Of a stretch of 25,025 nt of DNA, positions 6,066 to 15,785 are shown in pieces. Position numbers and translations under genes: made by a program. The first letter of the stretch is position 1. Each line of letters starts with the position of its first letter. The notes under the pieces are model-generated. The model made no database searches. It saw only the letters and a list, made by a program, of their open reading frames with translations, and was not told the origin of the DNA. This stretch comes from a virus. The stretch is from positions 1-25,025 of IMG/VR virus record IMGVR_UViG_3300011187_000054. One strand, 5' to 3'.

Positions 6066-8804
6066 ATGAACTCAAATGTAACCAGAATACAACTACTTGA
6101 AGGTGAAGCTGAAGGATTTTTGGATGTTAAAAATGATGTTAATGTTCCATTAAATTTCTCAATATCAGACGTACGTGATCTATCATCAAGGACTGGTATG
6201 TTTTCTAAGACTATAAAGCTTGCAGGGACCAAGAATAACAACCTCTTGTTGAATAACTACTTCGAGGTCAACGTTAAATCTGGTAAGTTCTCTATCAATA
6301 AGCGTCAGAAATGTGCCATTATACAGAACGGTGTGGTGATCATAGATAACTGCTACCTTCGTTTGTTGAAAGTTAATGGTATTGAGAGCAGGTCTGAGAA
6401 TGTGGATGAGCTGGTTGAGTATGAGGTGCAGATCAAGGACTCCCTTGGTGACTTCTTCAAGGAGGTAAACAACTATGAACTTGCGGACCTTAACCTATCA
6501 GAGTATGATCACAATTATAATACTGCAAACATACTGAGTTCATTCTCACACACGATTGCAGATGGTTATAAGTATGTATTGCCTTGGATTGATGATAGCA
6601 AATACTACCTTAATGAGCTGCTTCCAGGTATATATGCCAAGAAGTATTGGGATAAGATACACGAAGAAGCTGGATACACATACAATTGGGACGAGATTTC
6701 AGACGATAATGTAAGGTTTGACGATTTGGTTATCCCTTACTCTGGAGATAAAAAGAAGCTTGGTGAGGAGTTCTCTGAGAAGTTTAAGGTGATTGCCACA
6801 GATGCTTCAACCCAGAACTCTGGATATGGTTCATCAAATGGACAGGGTGCTGTATCAAATATCCCTGCATTATTCCCAGATATAGCAACAACGATTCAAG
6901 ATGATGAGAATTTATATAATAATGTAACATCTCAATACTTTAATACGTTCGATATTGTTGCGCCAAATGCTCTTGTCTACACAATAAATGTTGAATTTGA
7001 CCTTGTATACAAAAACTTTGGCTCTTCAAATGCTGTGCTTTCATCAAGTCAAACCAACAAGCATACACCATATGCTCGTGTTTACAACCAGGTTAACTCA
7101 TTAAAGGGCTCAACATCCTTAACATTCACAAGCATCGACCCTGCACTTCAAGGTACAGGTACAATAAACTTGCTGAATAATAACCAAACAGTTGAAATAT
7201 TAGGTGTAGCAAGAGGGTCATCATACACTTGGACACCAGGTGATCACGTTGTGGCATCAGGAAACGTTGAAAGAGAGATTACTTTAACATCAGTAAACCA
7301 GTCAGATAATTTAAGATTTGCAATTAACGCACTCACTACACAAGGTGCTGGAGCATTCTGGAGAAAGCAAGGTAGTTTTGACACGATTCCTATGTATCCA
7401 AGATTGGTTATTAAGGATATTACAGTTACAATTGCACCATCAAAGGACACAATCATTACAGGTACTCCTTTGAAAATGAACCTGCTGATTCCAAAGAAGG
7501 TAAAGCAGGCTGATTTCTTGAAGGCCATCTATCAAAAGTATAACCTATATGCTGAAATTGATAAGAATGACCCTGTGAAAATATTATACAAGTCACGAGA
7601 CAAGTTCTACGATGATGGTGATTTGCACGACTGGACCAAGAAAAGAGAGAAGAAGATCAAGAAATCAGTTATATTCATTCCAGAATTATCCAAAAAGAAG
7701 ATCATATTGTCCTACAAGGACGATGATAAAGATTTCCTATTATCTTCATATATTGATGAAGTAGGAGAGACATTTGGCCAGGTTGAGGTGACTTTTGAGA
7801 ACGAAAACGTGAAGGGTATTGAAAGAAAAGAGGAGCTCTTCAGTCCAACGATGAACCTACCAACCACTTTCAACTCTAATGCACCAGCTTTAAATGCAAA
7901 GCTCGATTATAAACTTAGAATTTTGATTGATGGAGGGCAACAGAACTGTGGTGTTTATGAGATTGATGACTCTGCAGGGAATATTTCAACGGTTACAACG
8001 TATCCATTTATGTCGATGTTTGATCAGGCGCTTAACCCTAAGTTCTCAATTGAATATGGGCAAGCTGATTACTATCCATATAATCTTGGACAGCCTACAG
8101 CGAACAATCTATACACCAACTATTGGAGAAGAACACTCTCTCAAATCAACTCAGGAAAGATGCTTACAGCTTACTTCTGGTTAACCGAGGCAGATATTCA
8201 AGAGCTCAAGTTGAATGATAAAATCAAGGTGGACTCGTCTTTATGGTACATCAATAAGATCATAGATTATAATGCGAATAAGAATACGCCAACTCAAGTT
8301 GAGCTGCTATCTGTTGAGGATGATTTAACGCTGCCAAGATTCGGTAAGAACGTTAGACCAAACAAGCCAGGTGTATATAAACCAATTCCTGTACCTTACA
8401 TTCCAAACGGAGGTATTATTGGAGGTCTTAAACCAGCTGTTGGTAAGTTTGTAGCATCAAGAAACGATGCAACATCAATAAACAACTCACTTGGTGCTAT
8501 GAATAGAGGTAAGGGAAATGTAATATCAGCAGATTTCCAAGGCTTTGTAACAGGAGATGGCGTGACTGCAAATAAACCAGGCATATACGCAGGTAATACC
8601 TATATTGGACTTGATGGTTCAATCAGATCAATAGAGCCAGTTATCATAGATGGTGGCTTAAATAACGTATATCCTGTTGATAAGACAAATGACACAGATA
8701 TTAACGATGGAGGTAAGAATGTTGTGAGGACATTTGGAGCCATCAATAAGTCAAGGTTCGTTATTGACCCAAATCTATATGGATTGGAGAACGAAAACAT
8801 CTAA
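6066..8804 (+). CDS. Large tail protein, probable tail-tip/baseplate component
   Basis: At 912 residues this is the longest protein in the window. The N-terminal about 130 residues (D-V-R-D-L-S-S-R-T-G-M-F-S-K-T-I-K-L, then N-N-N-L-L-L-N-N-Y-F-E-V) form a domain I associate with tail-tip proteins of Bacteroidota phages. The middle is beta-rich. From about residue 775 it becomes glycine- and asparagine-rich (G-G-I-I-G-G, G-N-V-I-S-A-D-F-Q-G-F), typical of extended fibre segments. No peptidase or lysozyme motif was noticed. Its position between the terminase-side tail gene and the fibre genes fits a hub to which fibres attach. Confidence 0.65.
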   Translation: MNSNVTRIQLLEGEAEGFLDVKNDVNVPLNFSISDVRDLSSRTGMFSKTIKLAGTKNNNLLLNNYFEVNVKSGKFSINKRQKCAIIQNGVVIIDNCYLRLLKVNGIESRSENVDELVEYEVQIKDSLGDFFKEVNNYELADLNLSEYDHNYNTANILSSFSHTIADGYKYVLPWIDDSKYYLNELLPGIYAKKYWDKIHEEAGYTYNWDEISDDNVRFDDLVIPYSGDKKKLGEEFSEKFKVIATDASTQNSGYGSSNGQGAVSNIPALFPDIATTIQDDENLYNNVTSQYFNTFDIVAPNALVYTINVEFDLVYKNFGSSNAVLSSSQTNKHTPYARVYNQVNSLKGSTSLTFTSIDPALQGTGTINLLNNNQTVEILGVARGSSYTWTPGDHVVASGNVEREITLTSVNQSDNLRFAINALTTQGAGAFWRKQGSFDTIPMYPRLVIKDITVTIAPSKDTIITGTPLKMNLLIPKKVKQADFLKAIYQKYNLYAEIDKNDPVKILYKSRDKFYDDGDLHDWTKKREKKIKKSVIFIPELSKKKIILSYKDDDKDFLLSSYIDEVGETFGQVEVTFENENVKGIERKEELFSPTMNLPTTFNSNAPALNAKLDYKLRILIDGGQQNCGVYEIDDSAGNISTVTTYPFMSMFDQALNPKFSIEYGQADYYPYNLGQPTANNLYTNYWRRTLSQINSGKMLTAYFWLTEADIQELKLNDKIKVDSSLWYINKIIDYNANKNTPTQVELLSVEDDLTLPRFGKNVRPNKPGVYKPIPVPYIPNGGIIGGLKPAVGKFVASRNDATSINNSLGAMNRGKGNVISADFQGFVTGDGVTANKPGIYAGNTYIGLDGSIRSIEPVIIDGGLNNVYPVDKTNDTDINDGGKNVVRTFGAINKSRFVIDPNLYGLENENI

Positions 8805-8837
8805 CAAGAAAAAAACAATTATATAAAATATTGAAAT

Positions 8838-9980
8838 ATGGCAGGAATAGAAGGAAATAGGTGGCTATACAAGAGGACTGATATATCAGGCATCACACCA
8901 ACGATAAACACAGGCTCAACCATACCATATCCTGATTGGACTCCAACAGATATTATGGTTGGAGAGGCTTATCTTAACACGGTTGATGACCTTATGTGGG
9001 TTAGAACTGATAATGGAATCATAGAGCTTCCTCTGAATGTGCTTGCGTATTACACAACTGGCGCAACACTATCTGGAACAAGCATTCTATTTGATAGGAG
9101 CGATTCTACAGATGCATATTCAATTGATTTGGCTCCTATTATTGGAAGCGCATCTCTGCCACTTAACATCACAGGAAACACAACTGTAGCATACGGGTCC
9201 AATACAGTCACTTTATCAGGTTCAACACCTTGGGTATACGATGCTGATTATTCTGCCTCATATGGGCCTCGTTCGATTGTGGACAAGGCATATGTAGATT
9301 CTGTTTCAATCACAGGTGATACGGTTGTGGATGACTTCTCTGCAACGACAGTTTCTGTGTTAAATTCTGGTACAACTGCAAGGGATTATTTTGATTATTC
9401 TGAAAATACTGTTGAAACTAATGTAACAAATTCTGCGATTGTTGGTGGTTCTGGTAACACGATTGTAGCTGGTGTTCGAAATGTATTCGTTTCTGGTGTT
9501 GATCTAACAGGTGATACAAATGACACAGCATATTTCTCTAAACTGAACATAGATGATACATCAGCAGGCGAATCTATAAGCACGCTTGGTATTGATGCTA
9601 ATGGAAATGTGGTAACAGAATCAAACTCTGTGGATGTCCCTTACGATAATGTGATTGCAATATCAGATGAGACAAGCCCACTTTCAGCAGGCACAGATAT
9701 GATCACCACGTTTGCTTCAAGGGCATTTACAGCTGAAAAAGTGAAGCTTACACTATCAACATCAGGCTCAACAGATACCACAATTGATGTACATGTGAAT
9801 GGAACTTCAATCCTATCATCTCCTTTAACGCTATCCTCAGGTGACAGGGTTGTATCTACGACCTCATTTGCGAGCACTTCAATAAGCGAGGATGATGAGA
9901 TAACGATTGATATATCTACGGCCTCAGATGGAGCTGGAGCCAAGGTGAATATTATAGGGAAAATTAACAAAACCATATAA
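8838..9980 (+). CDS. Tail fibre protein
   Basis: This is a 380-residue, Ser/Thr/Asp-rich, low-aromatic protein. The N-terminal about 75 residues contain P-D-W-T-P-T-D-I-M-V-G-E-A-Y and D-D-L-M-W-V-R-T-D-N-G-I, a module common at the base of Bacteroidota phage fibres. After it come a repetitive beta-solenoid-like stretch (S-G-N-T-I-V style, about residues 190-230) and a compact C-terminal beta domain. Directly abuts the LamG adhesin gene (no spacer). Predicted to be a trimeric fibre reaching towards the receptor. Confidence 0.65.
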   Translation: MAGIEGNRWLYKRTDISGITPTINTGSTIPYPDWTPTDIMVGEAYLNTVDDLMWVRTDNGIIELPLNVLAYYTTGATLSGTSILFDRSDSTDAYSIDLAPIIGSASLPLNITGNTTVAYGSNTVTLSGSTPWVYDADYSASYGPRSIVDKAYVDSVSITGDTVVDDFSATTVSVLNSGTTARDYFDYSENTVETNVTNSAIVGGSGNTIVAGVRNVFVSGVDLTGDTNDTAYFSKLNIDDTSAGESISTLGIDANGNVVTESNSVDVPYDNVIAISDETSPLSAGTDMITTFASRAFTAEKVKLTLSTSGSTDTTIDVHVNGTSILSSPLTLSSGDRVVSTTSFASTSISEDDEITIDISTASDGAGAKVNIIGKINKTI

Positions 9981-10688
9981 ATGTACTTAATAAATCCATA
10001 CATACTTAAAGAAGATGGACCCGCTCTTAGTGGATGCTCAGGCTCTCTCATTTCAACTACAAACCTTTCTGGATACTGGAAGTTTGATGGTGACTATACA
10101 GATAGCTCAGCCAATTCAAATACGCTTACAGCAACCAACTCACCAACGTTTACAACAACAGATACCAAGCTTGATGGCGCTGGTAATGAGGCTGTAGAGT
10201 TTACAGCTGCAGGTGGTAGTTATTGTAATGCTGCGTACTCAAGTGATTTTGATTCTGTTGGTAATGAGTTTTCATTCTTCGCATGGGTTAAAGTTAACTC
10301 ATTTGCAACTCAAGCAAACCCAGTACTTGCTGGTAAAAGAACTGGGGCAAATGGTTGGAGGATTCTACCAAGAGCAAATGATATTTTATTTTCAAATAAT
10401 TTAAACGCAGCAAGATCAACAACTAATTCAACTGGAGTTTGGTATCATATAGGCTTTACAAGAAATGGAAGTACTGTAAAGATTTATAAGGATGGTTCAC
10501 AAGTTGGTGCTGATATAACACTTGGAGCTACATTCGATATATCAAGTGCTTTCTATGTAAATAGAAACCCAATCTCATCTGCCAGTATTGGTGACTTAGA
10601 AGTAGATGAATGTTACATATTTCAAGAGGAATTGTCACCAGCAGATATATCAACTCTTGCAAACTCATCTTGTCCACTTGAATCATAA
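9981..10688 (+). CDS. LamG-type adhesin (tail fibre tip)
   Basis: This 235-residue protein consists of a short N-terminal segment and one laminin G / concanavalin A-like jelly roll (about residues 30-235). Diagnostic pieces are G-Y-W-K-F-D-G-D-Y-T-D-S-S, E-F-S-F-F-A-W-V-K-V, W-Y-H-I-G-F-T-R-N-G and V-D-E-C-Y-I-F. Such domains bind carbohydrates. The ATG follows the previous stop without a gap, so it is translated as part of the fibre operon and probably forms a receptor-binding tip. A second LamG domain closes the 11854 gene. Confidence 0.75.
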   Translation: MYLINPYILKEDGPALSGCSGSLISTTNLSGYWKFDGDYTDSSANSNTLTATNSPTFTTTDTKLDGAGNEAVEFTAAGGSYCNAAYSSDFDSVGNEFSFFAWVKVNSFATQANPVLAGKRTGANGWRILPRANDILFSNNLNAARSTTNSTGVWYHIGFTRNGSTVKIYKDGSQVGADITLGATFDISSAFYVNRNPISSASIGDLEVDECYIFQEELSPADISTLANSSCPLES

Positions 10689-10698
10689 AATTTAAGAT

Positions 10699-10896
10699 AT
10701 GAAAGAAACACTAACACAAGATTACACACAGGAGCAATTAGATGAGAACTACGGTGATGATCTATTCGTTCACGATGCACTTACTCAGTCATTTCAATAT
10801 GCAAATCCAGAGTCTGATATAATTGGTTCTGCTGGAGGCTCTGAGGATAATGGTGATGGAACATATACTTACACAATAACTATTGAATACGAATAA
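10699..10896 (+). CDS. Small acidic protein in fibre operon
   Basis: This 65-residue, very acidic protein (many D and E, nearly no K) ends in a T-Y-T-Y-T-I-T-I beta strand. No family is recognised. It sits between the LamG adhesin and the glycine-rich adhesin with short spacers and shares their codon use, so it is probably a fibre-associated structural or chaperone piece. Confidence 0.6.
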   Translation: MKETLTQDYTQEQLDENYGDDLFVHDALTQSFQYANPESDIIGSAGGSEDNGDGTYTYTITIEYE

Positions 10897-10908
10897 AAAC
10901 ACACAAAA

Positions 10909-11808
10909 ATGAGTATAATTAGAAGCGGTATTATTACATCAGGTGTTATGCCAGGGCTTGTTAATAACATAACAGGTAGTGGAGGCGTTGTAACCTATGC
11001 TAATGGATATACAATCCACACCTTTGAGACAGATGACACCTTTACAGTTGCTGGTGATGGTGTTATAGATTGCCTTATTATTGCAGGTGGTGGTTCAGGA
11101 GGACAAGCCGCTGCTGTAATAGATGGTATAGTTACAATTCCAGGTGCTGGTGGTGGAGGAGGTGGATACATCCATCAAGTATCTCAACCTATATCAGCAG
11201 GTACTTACTCTGTTACTGTAGGCTCAGGTGGTGCTGCAAGAGGCGCTGCTGCTATCTCAACTGATGGTGTAAGTGGTCAAGATGGTGAAGACTCATCATT
11301 CTCAGGACTTACTGCTGTTGGTGGTGGAGGTGGTGCTGGTGCTACATATAACTCAGGTGGTGCTGGAGATGGTAGAAATGGTAGAAATGGTGGTTCTGGT
11401 GGTGGTGGTACTGCTGGTAGAAATTCTGGTGGTGATGATATTATAGGTCTTGGTGGTAGTGGAACTGCTGGACAAGGCCGTGATGGTGGTGATGGTCTTG
11501 AATCTGTAGAAACAAGAGCCTCTGCTGGTGGTGGAGGTGGTGCTGGCCAAGTAGGAGGGGATTCTCAACCAGCTGTACCAAGAAACGGTAATGGAGGTGA
11601 CGGAAAGCAAACTGATATTAATGGAACTTCAACATACTACTCAGGTGGTGGTGGAGGTGGCCAGGGTGATTCTGGTGCCTCACAGGGTAATGCTGGACTT
11701 GGTGGTGGACCTAGAAGCTATGGAGGTGGTGGAAAGGGTGGAAACTACGGAATTGGCTCACAAGGTGGCGGACCTGGAATCGTCATTATAAGATACCCAA
11801 CTGAGTAA
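10909..11808 (+). CDS. Glycine-rich adhesin (Gly_rich-type fibre tip)
   Basis: This 299-residue protein is dominated by poly-glycine runs from about residue 60 to 290. It has the typical frame of the glycine-rich fibre domain: D-C-L-I-I-A-G-G-G near the start, G-T-Y-S-V-T-V-G-S-G-G, and a closing G-P-G-I-V-I-I-R-Y-P. Comparable polyglycine-II sandwiches form the receptor-reading tips of T-even gp38 adhesins, where loops between glycine strands are hypervariable. Codons are mostly GGT/GGA, creating a (GGT)n-like repeat tract prone to slippage. The start is preceded by TAAAAACACACAAAAATG, nearly the same leader as gene 2680. Confidence 0.75.
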   Translation: MSIIRSGIITSGVMPGLVNNITGSGGVVTYANGYTIHTFETDDTFTVAGDGVIDCLIIAGGGSGGQAAAVIDGIVTIPGAGGGGGGYIHQVSQPISAGTYSVTVGSGGAARGAAAISTDGVSGQDGEDSSFSGLTAVGGGGGAGATYNSGGAGDGRNGRNGGSGGGGTAGRNSGGDDIIGLGGSGTAGQGRDGGDGLESVETRASAGGGGGAGQVGGDSQPAVPRNGNGGDGKQTDINGTSTYYSGGGGGGQGDSGASQGNAGLGGGPRSYGGGGKGGNYGIGSQGGGPGIVIIRYPTE

Positions 11809-11853
11809 AAAAACAAATACTGAATATTAAACAATCATTATAAAGATACAAAG

Positions 11854-13476
11854 ATGGCAAATACACTCATTCAACAAATAGCAGAAGGCCTCGGTGCAAC
11901 ACAGCCAGTTAATGGCTCTTGGATTGAAGCGATTGCAGATTACTATGGACTTACATCCCCAGTTAACGGTAGCTGGGAAGAAGCTATTGCACGTCACTTA
12001 GGCGCAACATCAGCTTCAAATGGTACTTGGATTGAAGCGATGGCTCAAGAAGCAGGCCTATCATCTGTACTGAATGGTACGTGGCTATATGCAATTGCAG
12101 ATAATGGACTCTCACCTACATATCCAATTCCAACAGGATTGTCAAGTACAGCACAAGGATATACAACACTTGATTATGGATGGACTGCAGGTGGCTCAGA
12201 AACATCCTGGGAGGTTGAATATGGTCCTGCTGGAGTGGGTGGAAACTTTGATACAGCAGTTACAAACTCATATCAAATCACATCTTTGAACCCTGAGACA
12301 TCATATCAATTACGTGTAAGAGCGATCATATCAGCTGGTACATTCTCTAATTATACGAGCCTTGTAGTTGCCGATACAAACACGATTGGAACACCAACCA
12401 ACCTAACAGCTACAAGTATAGATTCAAGCAGCTTTACGGCAGGCTGGGACGCTGTAGCGGATGCAGATTTATATGAAGTTGAGTATGGACTTGATGGATT
12501 CTCTACAGGTTCAGGCACAATAGTTACTGCATCTACGAGCTCTAAGAGCATCACAGGACTCTCTGCTGATACAGCATATGAGTTTCAAGTGCGTACAAAC
12601 ATAGGTAGTAATGATGGTGATTATAGTGCAAGGTATGATGTGAGCACATTAACAGCTGCAACGTTCGTAAATACGTATTCTATGAATTCTGATTTCACAT
12701 TAACATCTTCAAATATAGAGTACCTTAGAATTGATAACAAATCGAATGCTATTGATACAGCACTTAGAGACACAACTCCTAACTTCTCTGTATCTGGATG
12801 GTTCAAAGTGGATGATTCTGCTGCTTCAGAGACAAGAATTATATTTGCTAAATACGAAAACTACCAGGGTGATGATAGATGCTTTAAAATTAGTTTAGAC
12901 ACAAGCAATAGATTCAAAGTATATGGACGGTATGATTTAACAAATGAAACTGTTAATTTACAAACAACACAAACATTCTCAAATTCTGATGGATGGGTTC
13001 ACTACTGCTTTGTATATGATCACTCAGAAACAACAGCATCAGAGATTGCAAAGCTGTATATTAATGGTGTTGAAGTGACTGCTTGGGATGGTCAAACGGT
13101 TAATACAACACAGAAATACTTTGAAAATCAAGCAACAGAATCAGAAAGAGGTTATGTAGCAACTGCTGACTTCGCTGGATTCGGAGCAAACCTACCTTCA
13201 AGAGGTTTTGGAGGAGAGCTTGATGAGATCACATTCTGGGATAAATCCCTCAGCTCTTCTGAGGTAACAGAGATGTATAACTCAGGTGATGCATATGACA
13301 TATCAGATATGAGTGCATACTCTTCAAACTGCCTTGCGTGGTATAGAATGGGTGATGACGCTTCAGATAACTGGGATGGAAGCAAATGGAACATCGTCAA
13401 CGTTAAAGGTACAGCAGATACAGATTTAATCTCAGTAAATATGGTTGAGGCTGATCGTGTATCAGATGCACCATAA
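11854..13476 (+). CDS. Multidomain adhesin: N-terminal repeats, two Fn3, LamG
   Basis: This is a 540-residue modular protein. Residues 1-85 hold four repeats of about 18-20 residues built on N-G-[ST]-W-x-x-A-[IM]-A. Two fibronectin type III domains follow (about 90-172 and 179-267), each ending in an S-Y-Q-L-R-V-R or A-Y-E-F-Q-V-R strand. A C-terminal LamG jelly roll spans about 275-525 (F-S-V-S-G-W-F-K-V, W-V-H-Y-C-F-V-Y-D, L-D-E-I-T-F-W-D). It is probably a virion-surface adhesin that binds host glycans or decorates the tail; the N-terminal repeats may be the anchor. A fourth host-contact gene in a row suggests a broad or switchable host range. Confidence 0.72.
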   Translation: MANTLIQQIAEGLGATQPVNGSWIEAIADYYGLTSPVNGSWEEAIARHLGATSASNGTWIEAMAQEAGLSSVLNGTWLYAIADNGLSPTYPIPTGLSSTAQGYTTLDYGWTAGGSETSWEVEYGPAGVGGNFDTAVTNSYQITSLNPETSYQLRVRAIISAGTFSNYTSLVVADTNTIGTPTNLTATSIDSSSFTAGWDAVADADLYEVEYGLDGFSTGSGTIVTASTSSKSITGLSADTAYEFQVRTNIGSNDGDYSARYDVSTLTAATFVNTYSMNSDFTLTSSNIEYLRIDNKSNAIDTALRDTTPNFSVSGWFKVDDSAASETRIIFAKYENYQGDDRCFKISLDTSNRFKVYGRYDLTNETVNLQTTQTFSNSDGWVHYCFVYDHSETTASEIAKLYINGVEVTAWDGQTVNTTQKYFENQATESERGYVATADFAGFGANLPSRGFGGELDEITFWDKSLSSSEVTEMYNSGDAYDISDMSAYSSNCLAWYRMGDDASDNWDGSKWNIVNVKGTADTDLISVNMVEADRVSDAP

Positions 13477-13492
13477 TAAACAATATTAGAAA

Positions 13493-15781
13493 ATGGCAAA
13501 GATAAAAGTAGAAGTAGAATCTAACTCACTTGAGGAGACAAGGAAACGTATTGAAGCGATCAAATCAGAGATGCTTGATACAAAGGATGTTGACACATTC
13601 AACAAACTTGCCCTTGAAGCAGGTGACTTAGAGACACAAATAGCACGTACAGAAGATGCGGTGCGTGAGCTATCCAACTCTGGTTCAGAACTAACCAAGA
13701 TTTCAACTGGACTTGGCTCTGTTGGGTCCTCACTTGCCAGCTTGGATTTCGAATCTGCAGCTGAGAGTGCTGGTCGTATTGCCAATATTTCAAAGCAAAT
13801 GACTTTTGGTTCTGCTATCAAGTCATTAAAATCACTTGGTTCTACCTTTGTTAACCTTGGAAAAACACTTCTATCCAACCCATTATTCTTAATTGCTGGT
13901 GTTATTGCTGGACTTGTAGCGGCTATTGTAGCCCTTATGGATGAGCTTGGACTCCTTGAGGTTATAATGGATGGTATAGGTAAGGTATTTGAATGGATAA
14001 TGATTCCAATTAATGCCCTTATTGATGGCTTAAAAGCCTTAACAGATTGGTTCGGATGGACAGATAATGCTGGTGAGGACTATGCCGAAGCTCAATTAGA
14101 GCGAAATGAGAAGCTACTTGAGAGCAACAAGAAAGTAAGCGAATCAACTGTTGATTCGCTTCAACAAGAGATTGATATGCGTAAGATCGCTGGTGAGGAT
14201 ACAACTCAACTTGAAAGAGAGAAGCTTCAAGAGATCAGAGCAAACGCTACAGAGGAGCTTAATATAGCACGAGAAAATGCCAAGCACTTAGCTAAACTAC
14301 ACGGCAAGGATTCTGATGAATACAAGGAGCAAATAGAGGCCATAGAAGGGCTTAAAATAGCAAGGAGAGAATCAGCTCAAGAGGTTAAGTTATTCGAAGC
14401 ACAAGTAGCTCAGGATAGAATTGATGGTGCCAAAAAAGAGGCTGAAGAGCTTAAGAAAATAGAAGAGGATAAAGCAAAAGAGCTTGAAGCCAAGAGGGAA
14501 GAATGGGCAAAACAGGCTCGTGAAAGACAAGAGAGAACTACAGATTTCATTATTGACCTTCAACGTAAGAGAAGGGACAACGAGATTGATATGATCGAGG
14601 ATGAAATTGAGAGAAATAAAGAGGCGCAGCTTACAAAGCTTGAACGTCAACAGGAGGATATTGATTTCTCTGAGATGAGTGCTGAGGCAAAAATTGAATG
14701 GGATAAGTGGTATGCTGATGAGGTTGATAGAATCGAGAATGAGGCTGTAGAAAAGACAGAAGAAAGAGAAAAGCAAAAGAAAAAACTCAAGATTCAATCC
14801 CAGGAAGAGGCTCAAAAAGTGCTTAAGGAGATGATGCTTGAATTTGAAGGCAACCAATTCTTAACACAGAAGGAGAATATTTTAGATGCTGCTGATGAAA
14901 GATTGGAACTTCTTAAAACTCAACTTGAGAATGAGCTTATCACTTTGGAGCAATTCAACGCTGCAAAAATAGCTCTTGAGAAAAATACAGAAGAGCAACT
15001 CAACGCTCTTAAGGGTGGTGAGGAAGGTATGTCTGCAACTGAAGCTGCACAATTAGAAGCTGAGCAAATGCTTGAAATCGAAAAGCAAAGGCTTGAGGCT
15101 GGCATAATAACCAAACAAGAGTATGCTGAAAGAGAAGCACAAATAGAGAAGAACCTTGGAGATAAGATCAAGCAAATAAACAAGGATGTTCGTGATGCTA
15201 AAATAGCAAGCTTTCAATCACAACTTGGTGAGGCACAAGGAGCATTCAACGCAATAACAAATCTTGCTCAAGTTTCAAATGAAGCACAGATTGCTGCTGC
15301 TGAAGGAAATGAAGAGAGACAAGAGCAATTAAGAAAGCAAGGTTTTGAAAGAAACAAGAAGCTTCAAATTGCCGCTGCAACGATGGCTGGTATTCAAGGT
15401 GTGATCAACGCCCTAACAGCTCAATCTACAATCCCTGAGCCTTTTGGTACTGTTCTTAAAGCTATAAACGCTGGTGTTGTAGCAGCCACAACTGCAGCCA
15501 ATATCAAGAAGATAAAGTCTACAAGCTACCAAGGTGGTGGCGGAGGTGGTGCAGCAGGTGTTTCTGGTGCAGGAGCATCAGCTGGAGGTGCAGGACAAGC
15601 AACAAGAGCATTACCAAGCGTGAACTTTGAGAACCCAGGACAAGGTGATACAACCGATGCAAACAACGTAAGTGCTGGTGGAAATTCCATCAACATCAAT
15701 AACCAGGTGACTGTATCTGAAAGCGAAGTAACAGGAACTCAACAAACTGTTCAAAATTTAACACAATCAGCACAACTATAA
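13493..15781 (+). CDS. Tape measure protein
   Basis: This is a 762-residue helical protein. A hydrophobic segment at about 128-148 (N-P-L-F-L-I-A-G-V-I-A-G) and a second amphipathic stretch to about 180 fit the membrane-inserting part that tape measures carry. Residues 190-640 are an almost continuous E/K/Q-rich coiled coil, and the C-terminal about 80 residues are glycine- and asparagine-rich. In siphophages this protein sets tail length and is released at DNA entry. The length predicts a tail of the order of 110 nm by the usual 1.5 angstrom per residue rule (inference). Its expected chaperone genes lie not upstream but inverted at 16606-17938. Confidence 0.85.
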   Translation: MAKIKVEVESNSLEETRKRIEAIKSEMLDTKDVDTFNKLALEAGDLETQIARTEDAVRELSNSGSELTKISTGLGSVGSSLASLDFESAAESAGRIANISKQMTFGSAIKSLKSLGSTFVNLGKTLLSNPLFLIAGVIAGLVAAIVALMDELGLLEVIMDGIGKVFEWIMIPINALIDGLKALTDWFGWTDNAGEDYAEAQLERNEKLLESNKKVSESTVDSLQQEIDMRKIAGEDTTQLEREKLQEIRANATEELNIARENAKHLAKLHGKDSDEYKEQIEAIEGLKIARRESAQEVKLFEAQVAQDRIDGAKKEAEELKKIEEDKAKELEAKREEWAKQARERQERTTDFIIDLQRKRRDNEIDMIEDEIERNKEAQLTKLERQQEDIDFSEMSAEAKIEWDKWYADEVDRIENEAVEKTEEREKQKKKLKIQSQEEAQKVLKEMMLEFEGNQFLTQKENILDAADERLELLKTQLENELITLEQFNAAKIALEKNTEEQLNALKGGEEGMSATEAAQLEAEQMLEIEKQRLEAGIITKQEYAEREAQIEKNLGDKIKQINKDVRDAKIASFQSQLGEAQGAFNAITNLAQVSNEAQIAAAEGNEERQEQLRKQGFERNKKLQIAAATMAGIQGVINALTAQSTIPEPFGTVLKAINAGVVAATTAANIKKIKSTSYQGGGGGGAAGVSGAGASAGGAGQATRALPSVNFENPGQGDTTDANNVSAGGNSININNQVTVSESEVTGTQQTVQNLTQSAQL

Positions 15782-15785
15782 GATT

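Noticed and set aside
11060-11800. A microsatellite or CRISPR-like array
   Set aside because: The GGT/GGA periodicity is explained by poly-glycine coding in a single long open frame; there are no spacers of constant length.
14390-14857. 155-aa minus-strand reading frame
   Set aside because: It is the antisense of the E/K-rich coiled coil of the tape measure, which is systematically free of stops on the other strand; the product is F/L-rich nonsense.
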